Of a DNA stretch of 5,841 bases, positions 1 to 5,192 are shown piece after piece. How positions within the stretch are numbered: the first letter of the stretch is position 1; each line of letters opens with the position of its first letter. The stretch covers positions 1 to 5,841 of the forward strand of contig JANYCH010000149.1 in the NCBI GenBank assembly GCA_025360395.1, in the 5' to 3' direction. The notes below the pieces were generated by a model. It did no database searches. It worked only from the letters and a program-made list of their open reading frames with translations, and was not told the origin of the DNA. The translations under genes were made by a program, and so were the position numbers. The stretch comes from Cytophagales bacterium. Lineage in GTDB: Bacteria; Bacteroidota; Bacteroidia; Cytophagales; UBA9547.

Positions 1-658
1 GGCCGTACATCATGACCATGTTGTCTCCTACTCCGGCTTCTTTCATATCGTGGTACAGTTCCTGGCCTTCGCGGCACCGTTCGCCTATTCCACAAAACAT
101 GCTCACCCCTTTGTGATGGCCAACCATGTTTTGGATCATTTCGGTCAGCAAAACAGTTTTACCTACTCCGGCCCCTCCAAACAAACCAGCTTTTCCTCCT
201 CGTTCCAAAGGCATCAGTACATCAATGGCTTTGATTCCGGTAATGAATATTTCTGATACGGAAGACCGCTTTGACAAAGCTGGCGGCGATTGATGAATAC
301 TACGCTTTTTAAGATCCGACAAATCCGGACCGGAATCAATCGCCTTTCCAAAAACGTTGAAGATCCTTCCCAGGGTTTCCCTTCCTACAGGCACCTGCAA
401 AGGAGCTCCGGTATTTTTCACTTTCATACCTCTTGCAATTCCCTGGGTGGGTGTTAACGCAATCCCTCTCACACGGTTTACATCCAGCTGAGATAAGACT
501 TCAATGATCACTTCATTGTTTTGTCCTGTATGCAAGCAGGTATTGATAGGCGGAAGACCGGATTCAAAAAACATATCCACCACACTTCCTCTTACGGAAA
601 TGACTTTTCCTTTAGTAGTAGTAGTAGGTTCAATGTGTGTTTTCAATCCAGTCTCCAT
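1..658 (-). CDS. atpD: F1 ATP synthase beta subunit, N-ATPase ('alternate F1F0') type, N-terminal part
   Basis: This is the catalytic beta subunit of a membrane rotary ATPase, in the cytoplasmic F1 head. The minus strand reads without a stop for 219 codons from ATG at 658-656 to the left window edge, a little under half of the roughly 460-residue family length. The N-terminal beta-barrel domain covers about residues 15-85, followed by the nucleotide-binding domain with Walker A GGAGVGKT at 161-168 and GERCREG at 192-198. Two features point to the N-ATPase branch rather than the housekeeping enzyme: ALTPTQGIARGM at 67-78, where ordinary beta subunits have a DGLVRGM-like segment, and GERCREG instead of GERTREG. 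N-ATPase operons normally begin with atpD, and this gene is indeed first, with the rest presumably beyond the left edge. No strong ribosome site precedes the ATG; TTG directly upstream is an alternative start. The coupling ion (H+ or Na+) cannot be told, because subunit c is outside the window. Confidence 0.93.
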   Translation of the reverse strand, partial: METGLKTHIEPTTTTKGKVISVRGSVVDMFFESGLPPINTCLHTGQNNEVIIEVLSQLDVNRVRGIALTPTQGIARGMKVKNTGAPLQVPVGRETLGRIFNVFGKAIDSGPDLSDLKKRSIHQSPPALSKRSSVSEIFITGIKAIDVLMPLERGGKAGLFGGAGVGKTVLLTEMIQNMVGHHKGVSMFCGIGERCREGQELYHDMKEAGVGDNMVMMYG

Positions 659-755
659 CAAGAATTTTAACAGGCAGCTTGTTATGTGCCTCTGACAGTA
701 AAGATGGGGCTGTTAGAAAAAAATAAAGATGTTTCAGATCATTCCAGGAACTGAT
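630..755 (-). other. Possible 3' remnant of an unidentified gene overlapping the atpD start
   Basis: A 41-codon open frame on the minus strand runs from just after an in-frame TAG (758-756) to TGA at 632-630, inside the first codons of atpD but in another frame. Its translation (ISSWNDLKHLYFFLTAPSLL, then about 21 more residues ending DGDWIENTH) has protein-like composition. There is no ATG in the frame, and the upstream stop lies only a few bases from the palindromic repeat at 763-788. It could be the tail of a gene whose front was lost when repeats accumulated, or chance. I do not recognise the family. Confidence 0.2.
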
Positions 756-762
756 CTATATC

Positions 763-788
763 ATTGGCTTCGGCTCCGCTCAGCCAAC
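763..788 (+). repeat. Palindromic repeat A, copy 1
   Basis: Six-bp arms TTGGCT (764-769) and AGCCAA (782-787) enclose the 12-nt core TCGGCTCCGCTC (770-781). The seventh arm pair of the other A copies is lost here (A763 opposite C788). This is the left member of an A-B pair, 12 nt before B copy 1. Confidence 0.85.
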
Positions 789-800
789 GGTAACTTACAC

Positions 801-832
801 TAAGGTCGTTGAGCGAACCCGAAACGACCTTA
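801..832 (+). repeat. Palindromic repeat B, copy 1
   Basis: A perfect 10-bp stem, TAAGGTCGTT (801-810) with AACGACCTTA (823-832), encloses the core GAGCGAACCCGA (811-822). Apart from one substitution, this core is the reverse complement of the core of repeat A. It is the best paired B copy in the window. Confidence 0.85.
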
Positions 833-837
833 CGGAT

Positions 838-891
838 GTTGGCTTCGGCTTCGCTCAGCCAACGGGAGACTTTGCTCTGCCAGCGGGGTGA
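838..891 (+). repeat. Palindromic repeat A, copy 2, with tandemly duplicated 3' half
   Basis: The full A unit is at 838-863: GTTGGCT, core TCGGCTTCGCTC, AGCCAAC, with seven perfect arm pairs. The 3' half of the unit (849-869) is then repeated in diverged form at 870-891, where TTTGCTCTGCCAGCGGGG corresponds to TTCGCTCAGCCAACGGG. The same kind of 3'-half duplication occurs independently at the far repeat locus near 5618-5674. Confidence 0.75.
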
Positions 892-901
892 CTTCTTACT
901 A

Positions 902-930
902 TAGGTCGTAGACCGAAGCCGAAACGACGG
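902..930 (+). repeat. Palindromic repeat B, copy 2 (degenerate)
   Basis: TAGGTCGTA, GACCGAAGCCGA and AACGACGGG align with the three parts of repeat B. Only a short stem (GTCGT 905-909 with ACGAC 924-928) is left, so this copy appears decayed. Confidence 0.65.
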
Positions 931-943
931 GTGACATTAAAGC

Positions 944-973
944 AAGGTCGTTGAGCGAAGCCGAAACGATCTA
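944..973 (+). repeat. Palindromic repeat B, copy 3
   Basis: AGGTCGTT (945-952) pairs with AACGATCT (965-972), with one G-T wobble, around the intact core GAGCGAAGCCGA (953-964). This is the last repeat before the GIY-YIG gene, and the candidate promoter of that gene starts only a few bases downstream. Confidence 0.8.
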
Positions 974-979
974 TAATTT

Positions 980-1009
980 TTTGGGTAATTAGAAAAAGTA
1001 ATATCTTTC
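980..1009 (+). promoter_or_regulatory. Candidate promoter of the GIY-YIG gene
   Basis: TTTG at 980-983 resembles the -33 element of Bacteroidota promoters. TATCTTTC at 1002-1009 matches the -7 consensus TAnnTTTG at all but its last base, with an 18-nt gap, near the usual spacing. The start codon follows 16 nt later at 1026, leaving a very short leader. This is a consensus match only. Confidence 0.35.
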
Positions 1010-1025
1010 AAAATAAAACACATAT

Positions 1026-1244
1026 ATGAAAGGTTGGATGTATATTCTAAAATGTGCAGATGAAAGTTACTACACCGGAAGCACCAATAATTTGGAATTT
1101 CGTTTAAATCAGCATCAGATGGGCCAGGGAGCAAATCATACTGCGAAACACTTGCCTGTGAAACTAGTTTACTTTGAAGAATTCAGTCGGATATACCAAG
1201 CTTTTTACCTTGAAAAACAGATTCAGAGATGGAGCCGAAAGTAG
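1026..1244 (+). CDS. GIY-YIG family nuclease, cut short by an in-frame TAG
   Basis: This is a solitary GIY-YIG (UvrC N-terminal/URI type) nuclease domain of 72 residues, predicted to cut DNA with a single metal-dependent site. All motifs are visible: the GIY equivalent MYI (5-7), the YIG equivalent YTG (16-18), Arg26 on the following helix, His30, and the metal-binding Glu63 in the segment YLEKQIQRW. The reading frame stops at TAG 1242-1244 directly after WSRK. Relatives I recall continue there with KKEALINGN-like sequence, and the same frame here does continue with KQALINGMPETL. The stop therefore looks like a nonsense change in a gene of about 113 codons. The catalytic core would still be made, so the product may be shortened, inactive or read through. 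Repeat A/B clusters lie on both sides of the gene. ATG 1026 is the natural start, since the conserved MKGWMYILKC opening begins there. It is a stand-alone gene, divergent from atpD. Confidence 0.8.
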   Translation: MKGWMYILKCADESYYTGSTNNLEFRLNQHQMGQGANHTAKHLPVKLVYFEEFSRIYQAFYLEKQIQRWSRK

Positions 1245-1367
1245 AAGCAAGCTTTGATAAATGGAATGCCGGAAACCCTTCATGAATTAGCGAAGTGTTT
1301 GAATAAGACTTCACATGTTGGCTTCGGCTCCGCTCAGCCAACGGATACTGTACCTCAAGGTCGTTGA
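1245..1367 (+). pseudogene. Separated C-terminal part of the GIY-YIG gene, running into repeat DNA
   Basis: In the frame of the nuclease gene, 40 more codons follow the TAG before TGA at 1365-1367. The first 25 or so (KQALINGMPETLHELAKCLN and onward) look like the normal C-terminal helix of the family. The last part, VGFGSAQPT, is encoded by repeat A copy 3, and the final TGA lies in repeat B copy 4. The ancestral protein thus ended inside the repeat pair. Loss of function is inferred from the TAG alone; a sequencing error or readthrough would restore a 113-residue protein. Confidence 0.6.
1317..1342 (+). repeat. Palindromic repeat A, copy 3
   Basis: GTTGGCT (1317-1323), core TCGGCTCCGCTC (1324-1335) and AGCCAAC (1336-1342), with seven perfect arm pairs. 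It has the same core variant as copy 1. It overlaps the 3' end of the extended GIY-YIG frame and lies 14 nt before B copy 4. Confidence 0.85.
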
Positions 1368-1386
1368 GCGAAGCCGAAACGATCTT
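1357..1386 (+). repeat. Palindromic repeat B, copy 4
   Basis: AAGGTCGTT (1357-1365) pairs with AACGATCTT (1378-1386), nine pairs including one G-T, around core GAGCGAAGCCGA (1366-1377). It is identical to B copy 3 through the core and most of the right arm. It supplies the TGA that would end the extended GIY-YIG frame. Confidence 0.85.
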
Positions 1387-1403
1387 GCTACTTTTTGTCC
1401 CCT

Positions 1404-1421
1404 CAGCTAAGCAAGTGTGAC
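1404..1421 (+). repeat. Degenerate 3' half of repeat A
   Basis: AGCTAAGCAAGTGTGAC matches AGCTAAGCCAACGTGAC, the diverged A half-unit near 5640-5656, at 14 of 17 positions. It looks like a decayed remnant marking the right border of the repeat cluster. Confidence 0.4.
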
Positions 1422-1522
1422 CATATCGTTCTCCGCACAACTCTATATATTAATTTTTACGCAGTTTATTCGGTAAATATAGGTTCTTGATTACTGTTAA
1501 TTTTAATAAGAATACAGTTTTA

Positions 1523-1542
1523 TATCAGTTGCCAAACTGATA
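1523..1542. promoter_or_regulatory. Perfect inverted repeat, candidate operator of the oxidase operon
   Basis: TATCAGTT, four bases, then AACTGATA: an 8-bp perfect dyad with a 4-nt centre, about 30 bp upstream of the TACATTTG box. The size and spacing suit a dimeric helix-turn-helix regulator such as a Crp/Fnr-type protein. The half-sites do not match the classical Fnr sequence TTGAT, so the regulator is unknown. A small RNA hairpin in a longer transcript is the alternative. Confidence 0.4.
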
Positions 1543-1572
1543 ATTATCATCAAATCCCCTTGGCCCTGATAT

Positions 1573-1580
1573 TACATTTG
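1573..1580 (+). promoter_or_regulatory. Candidate -7 promoter element of the cbb3 oxidase operon
   Basis: TACATTTG fits the Bacteroidota -7 consensus TAnnTTTG exactly. No TTG or TTTG is present about 19-21 bp upstream, so the -33 element seems missing. That would fit an activator-dependent promoter using the dyad at 1523-1542. The transcript would have a leader of roughly 130 nt before ccoN. Confidence 0.35.
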
Positions 1581-1714
1581 GGCTGTTAAAAAATCAAAGT
1601 TTGTATGTGGTCCCTATGCTGCTTTTTGTATTTCTATATAAAAAGATCATTATATAACCCAGGACGCTACCGAGAGCTTTATTGAATTAGACTTTTAAAA
1701 TTATTCAACGAACT

Positions 1715-3880
1715 ATGAAATTTTCATTACGGTTTATCCTTTCAGTTATCGCGCTTCTTTTGGCCAGTATGTGTTGCACCGCACAAAATGCAACAAACAT
1801 TCTTGGCAATACTAATAACACTTTTGGCCTTTGGCTTTTACTATTTCTTTGCCTGCTGCCTTTAATTATCTGGATTGTCAGTTTAATATTCAAGCTGCAG
1901 CGTCAGGCTTTTGAAAATATTCAATGGCGCAAAAAGACTGTTGAAAACCATTTCCCTGAGCATCTCAAAAACTTGGACCATAATCAGATTCTTCAATTCC
2001 TGAAACTAAAAAGCAATGCTGACAAACTTGAAAATGATACTACATCAAACAATATTATTTTGAAAAATGTGATCATGTTAATATTCTTTTCACTGATCTC
2101 TGTTTCTCAATTACATGCACAGAATCCCAACGCTGAAGCTCCGGCTCTTCTCAGCCAGCCAGGCATTATCATCACCCTTGTTTTAATGGCCATACCTATT
2201 TTGCTGGGTGTAATTTTTGCTTTGATCCAGGCAAACAATTCTGTCAAGAGATTCATCAACAGAACAAAAGTAAAAGAGGCCGAAAAATTTGCCGGATTTA
2301 TGGAAACGGTCCATGATCATGAACTTGAAAAAGAATTATTGAAACGTCAGCAGGTTTTAGAATTCAATTTAAGCAACCATGAATTATCAGGAACACAAAA
2401 AGCAGAGGACGTTAAAGGCACTATCATTAATGTAAGTGACAAAAGGCTGGTACACTTCACCCAGCTCAAAAAGAAAGCGGTTAAAAGACCCATTCTGGAG
2501 CCTGACATTACCAAATTAATTTTATGGTATTGTGGCTGCGCCACCTTCTGGCTTGTCGTTGGCACCGGGATTGGCGAATACCTGGGGATAAAATTTGTGG
2601 CCCCAGACATGGACCATGTCAGCTGGCTCAGTTTTGGACGTTTGCGTCCGGTACACACAAACATTGTATTTTGGGGCTGGGCTTCTCTGGGCATGATTGG
2701 TTTGGGCTATTATGTGGTTCCTACCGTAAGCAATACGAAGATTTACAGCATTAAATGTGGCTGGATCGGTTTGGTCCTGACAAACCTGATGGTCATCCTG
2801 GGCACCATCTGTTTATTAAATGGCATGAACAATGGTGGCGGGGAATTCAGAGAATACATCTGGCCCGTCATGGCATTGTTTGCAGTCGCACTGATCCTTA
2901 CCCTTGCTAACTTTTTGCTTACAGTGGCTAATCGTACTACCGAAGAAATTTACATCTCCAATTGGTACATAGTCTCCTCTATCATTTTCACCATCATCGT
3001 AGCCTTAACGGCTTATATCCCATTTTGGCAGGATGGAGTGAGTGAAACGATCGTCCAAGGATATTTTATGCACTCCGGTGTAGGTATGTGGTTTACACTC
3101 TTCACTTTAGGTCTGCTATATTATTTTATTCCACAACAGATCAACCTTCCTATTTATGCTTATAGTCTGGGAATCCTGGCTTTCTGGACTCAGATCATAT
3201 TTTATACCATTATAGGTACGCATCACTTTGTATTTGCCCCCTTACCCTGGTGGTTACAGACAGTAGCCATTGTTGGCAGCGCAGGAATGATCATCCCGGT
3301 TGTGGCAGCCACTATCAATTTTGGGATGACTTTTAAGGGACAAATGAACAAGGTTTCACACAGTTATACTTTGCCGTTCTTTCTGGTTGCAGTAGTATAT
3401 TATTTTATGGTCTCTTTGCAAGGCACAGCTGAAGCATTTAAGTTCACCAATTTGCTTTGGCATTTTACTGACTTCACCGTAGCACATGCCCATCTCGGCT
3501 TTTATGGAATTATCACTTTTACTTTATGGGGAGGAATGTACGCCATTATTCCAAGGCTATCCGGCAAAGAACCTGCCCAGCATTTAGTTGGTGCTCATTT
3601 CTGGCTTGCCTTTATTGGGCTTTTGTTTTATGCTGTACCCCTATCTTACGGTGCAACTCTGAGAGGCATGATGTGGATGGAAGGAAAACCATTTATAGAC
3701 AGTGTGGTTCTGATGTTTGAATTCTGGTTGTGGAGAGCAATTGGGGGGAGTTTGATGTTTGTTGCCCACCTGGTATTTGCATACAACTTTTATAAAATGA
3801 CAGCCCGTGAAGTTGAAGACGTCGACATAAAAGAGGAGGCTTTCAATATTCTCAAAGCACAAGGTAAATTATCAGAATAG
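1715..3880 (+). CDS. ccoN: cbb3-type cytochrome c oxidase catalytic subunit I with long N-terminal extension
   Basis: This is the haem-copper subunit that reduces O2 to water and pumps protons in the inner membrane. The oxidase core covers about residues 262-721, near the length of a whole ordinary CcoN. Expected ligands are present by alignment from memory: His314 (RLRPVHTN) and His593 for low-spin haem b, His591 for the high-spin haem (VAHAHLGF), and His453, His503 and His504 for CuB. Tyr497 lies six residues before His503, the spacing of the cross-linked tyrosine of cbb3 enzymes, which argues against a nitric oxide reductase. The first 260 residues are extra. They hold two similar blocks, each with a signal-like hydrophobic stretch ending in AQN, a transmembrane helix and a charged helical segment (about 1-100 and 112-216). 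The frame is uninterrupted and ATG 1715 opens a good signal-like sequence. Met121 would be an alternative start keeping only the second block. No Shine-Dalgarno site is visible. First gene of the operon, 32 nt before ccoO. Confidence 0.93.
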   Translation: MKFSLRFILSVIALLLASMCCTAQNATNILGNTNNTFGLWLLLFLCLLPLIIWIVSLIFKLQRQAFENIQWRKKTVENHFPEHLKNLDHNQILQFLKLKSNADKLENDTTSNNIILKNVIMLIFFSLISVSQLHAQNPNAEAPALLSQPGIIITLVLMAIPILLGVIFALIQANNSVKRFINRTKVKEAEKFAGFMETVHDHELEKELLKRQQVLEFNLSNHELSGTQKAEDVKGTIINVSDKRLVHFTQLKKKAVKRPILEPDITKLILWYCGCATFWLVVGTGIGEYLGIKFVAPDMDHVSWLSFGRLRPVHTNIVFWGWASLGMIGLGYYVVPTVSNTKIYSIKCGWIGLVLTNLMVILGTICLLNGMNNGGGEFREYIWPVMALFAVALILTLANFLLTVANRTTEEIYISNWYIVSSIIFTIIVALTAYIPFWQDGVSETIVQGYFMHSGVGMWFTLFTLGLLYYFIPQQINLPIYAYSLGILAFWTQIIFYTIIGTHHFVFAPLPWWLQTVAIVGSAGMIIPVVAATINFGMTFKGQMNKVSHSYTLPFFLVAVVYYFMVSLQGTAEAFKFTNLLWHFTDFTVAHAHLGFYGIITFTLWGGMYAIIPRLSGKEPAQHLVGAHFWLAFIGLLFYAVPLSYGATLRGMMWMEGKPFIDSVVLMFEFWLWRAIGGSLMFVAHLVFAYNFYKMTAREVEDVDIKEEAFNILKAQGKLSE

Positions 3881-3912
3881 CTGTTTCCCCACACCAGTTT
3901 AAATACATAAAA

Positions 3913-4929
3913 ATGAACGTATTCAACGACCATAGAAAACTTTATCCCATTGCAGGGCTCTTGTTTGCATTTTTGACCTATATCGTAGTCATCATGCCTG
4001 CATTTCAGAACCAGGCTAATAACGCACCTTTACCAGGAACAGCCAAATTATCCGGTGACGCCCATGCCGGAAAGCTGATCTATATAGGTGAAGGTTGTGT
4101 AGGTTGCCACTCACAGCAGGTACGAAATGTGGAAATGGATAAAATGTTTGGCAGCAGGCCAGGTATGGCAGCGGATTACGCCAATATCGGAAGAACCAGT
4201 TTTTGGCAAAACACAGCTACACTTATGGGTACTGAACGTACCGGTCCCGATTTGACAGATGTTGGAAACAGGCAACCGGGTATCGACTGGAATTTGATGC
4301 ATTTGTATAATCCCAGAAGTGTGGTAGCACAATCAATTATGCCTTCTTATGAATGGCTTTTTGAAATAAAGGAAAATCCTTCCAATGCAGATGTGGTAGT
4401 AAATGTGCCACAGGAATTTTTGAATGGCAAAAAAGGCAAAGTTGTTGCTAAGAAAGAAGCGTTGCAATTGCTTGCCTACCTGCAATCCCTCAAACAAACA
4501 CCCTTACCGGATGGTACAAGACCTTTCGAATTTTTATACAAAAGACCAATTGTAGAACTTAAAGAAGCAAATGAAGGTGGACCTCAAATTAATGGGAAAG
4601 CATTGTACGCCGCCAACTGCCAGGCCTGTCACCAGGAGAGTGGAGAAGGATTGAAAGGTGCCTTTCCTCCTTTAAAAGGAAGCAATGTGGTAAACGGAGA
4701 TAATCTGGAATTGTATGTGGACATTATCATGAACGGCTATGATGCAAGGCCAGAATTCGGAGCCATGGCTGCAGTAGGAAAAAACATGAAGTTTGATGCA
4801 ACCCAAGTTGCAGCCCTTATCAATCATGAAAGAAGTTCCTGGGGAAATACAGGTAAGAAAGTAACAACGGATGAAGTAAAAAAAATAATGGAACTGGTTG
4901 AATCTAAAGTAACAGCTTCAAAAAAATAA
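3913..4929 (+). CDS. ccoO: Diheme cbb3 oxidase subunit: CcoO joined to a CcoP-like cytochrome c domain
   Basis: This membrane-anchored c-type cytochrome passes electrons from soluble donors to CcoN. Residues 10-30 form the single N-terminal helix. The CcoO domain follows, with haem site CVGCH (62-66), the family motif CHSQQVR, GPDLTDVGNR (111-120), the LYNPRSV segment (131-137) and SIMPSYEWL (141-149), where Met143 is the likely axial ligand. A second class I cytochrome domain begins near residue 225, with CQACH (236-240) and a probable axial Met285 (FGAMAAVG) before the ERSSWGN helix (306-312). An ordinary CcoO has one haem c and CcoP carries two more. Here one CcoP-like haem is built into CcoO and no separate ccoP follows, so the enzyme may have only two haems c. 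ATG 3913 follows an AT-rich leader. The stop is one base before the start of the next gene, which implies translational coupling. Confidence 0.93.
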   Translation: MNVFNDHRKLYPIAGLLFAFLTYIVVIMPAFQNQANNAPLPGTAKLSGDAHAGKLIYIGEGCVGCHSQQVRNVEMDKMFGSRPGMAADYANIGRTSFWQNTATLMGTERTGPDLTDVGNRQPGIDWNLMHLYNPRSVVAQSIMPSYEWLFEIKENPSNADVVVNVPQEFLNGKKGKVVAKKEALQLLAYLQSLKQTPLPDGTRPFEFLYKRPIVELKEANEGGPQINGKALYAANCQACHQESGEGLKGAFPPLKGSNVVNGDNLELYVDIIMNGYDARPEFGAMAAVGKNMKFDATQVAALINHERSSWGNTGKKVTTDEVKKIMELVESKVTASKK

Positions 4930-4930
4930 A

Positions 4931-5188
4931 ATGAAAAAATCAATAGCAATCACTATTCTGATTCTCAGTATTGAACTGGCATCTTTTGCTTGTCCTGTAT
5001 GCGAACGGAATCAACCTAAAGCTTTAAAAGGCATTGTGCACGGAGCAGGACCCGAAAGCAATTGGGAATATGTTGGAGGAGCCATTACAGGAATAATCGC
5101 TTGCTTAACGCTGGTCTATTCTGTGAAATGGTTGGTAAAACCCGGTGAAAAAAATCCTTCTCACATTAAATATACTATCTTAAAGTAA
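4931..5188 (+). CDS. Small CPVC-motif membrane protein of the cbb3 operon
   Basis: An 85-residue protein with an N-terminal hydrophobic signal (about 1-20), then CPVCERNQP (21-29), a short periplasmic loop containing GAGPESNWEY (38-47), one transmembrane helix (about 48-67) and a short basic cytoplasmic tail. Cys21 directly follows the signal (SFAC), so it could be a lipidated cysteine. Otherwise CPVC could bind copper or haem, or act as a thiol pair. The gene starts one base after the ccoO stop and ends four bases before the next start, so it is surely co-translated with the oxidase. The size suggests the place of CcoQ/CcoH-like accessory subunits, but I see no sequence similarity to either. 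The function is unknown; a role in CuB insertion or assembly is inference from motif and context. Confidence 0.85.
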   Translation: MKKSIAITILILSIELASFACPVCERNQPKALKGIVHGAGPESNWEYVGGAITGIIACLTLVYSVKWLVKPGEKNPSHIKYTILK

Positions 5189-5192
5189 GTTT

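Larger units (their letters stand above)
1387..1714. other. AT-rich leader region upstream of the oxidase operon, no gene
   Basis: About 330 bp lie between the last B repeat and the ccoN start. I see no plausible coding frame on either strand. The stretch holds a degenerate A half-repeat (1404-1421), a perfect inverted repeat (1523-1542) and an exact -7-type box TACATTTG (1573-1580), then about 130 nt of AT-rich sequence up to the ATG. No riboswitch or tRNA-like fold was recognised by eye. Confidence 0.6.

Noticed and set aside
504..695. 63-residue plus-strand open frame
   Set aside because: It is antisense to the N-terminal domain of atpD, whose minus-strand translation is clearly conserved.
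763..1386. CRISPR array
   Set aside because: Repeats are of two kinds, palindromic with variable arms, irregularly spaced and without unique spacers of constant length; no cas gene is present.
1183..1440. 85-residue open frame on the minus strand
   Set aside because: It runs antisense through the GIY-YIG gene end and repeats A and B; the translation (for example PLAERSRSQ) is repeat-derived and no conserved domain is visible.
2524..2754. 76-residue plus-strand open frame within ccoN
   Set aside because: It is an out-of-frame shadow of the CcoN core, which carries all haem and copper ligands in the other frame.
1715..3880. Nitric oxide reductase (NorB) instead of CcoN
   Set aside because: Tyr497 is present at the cbb3 cross-link spacing before His503-His504, and a CcoO-type partner follows directly.
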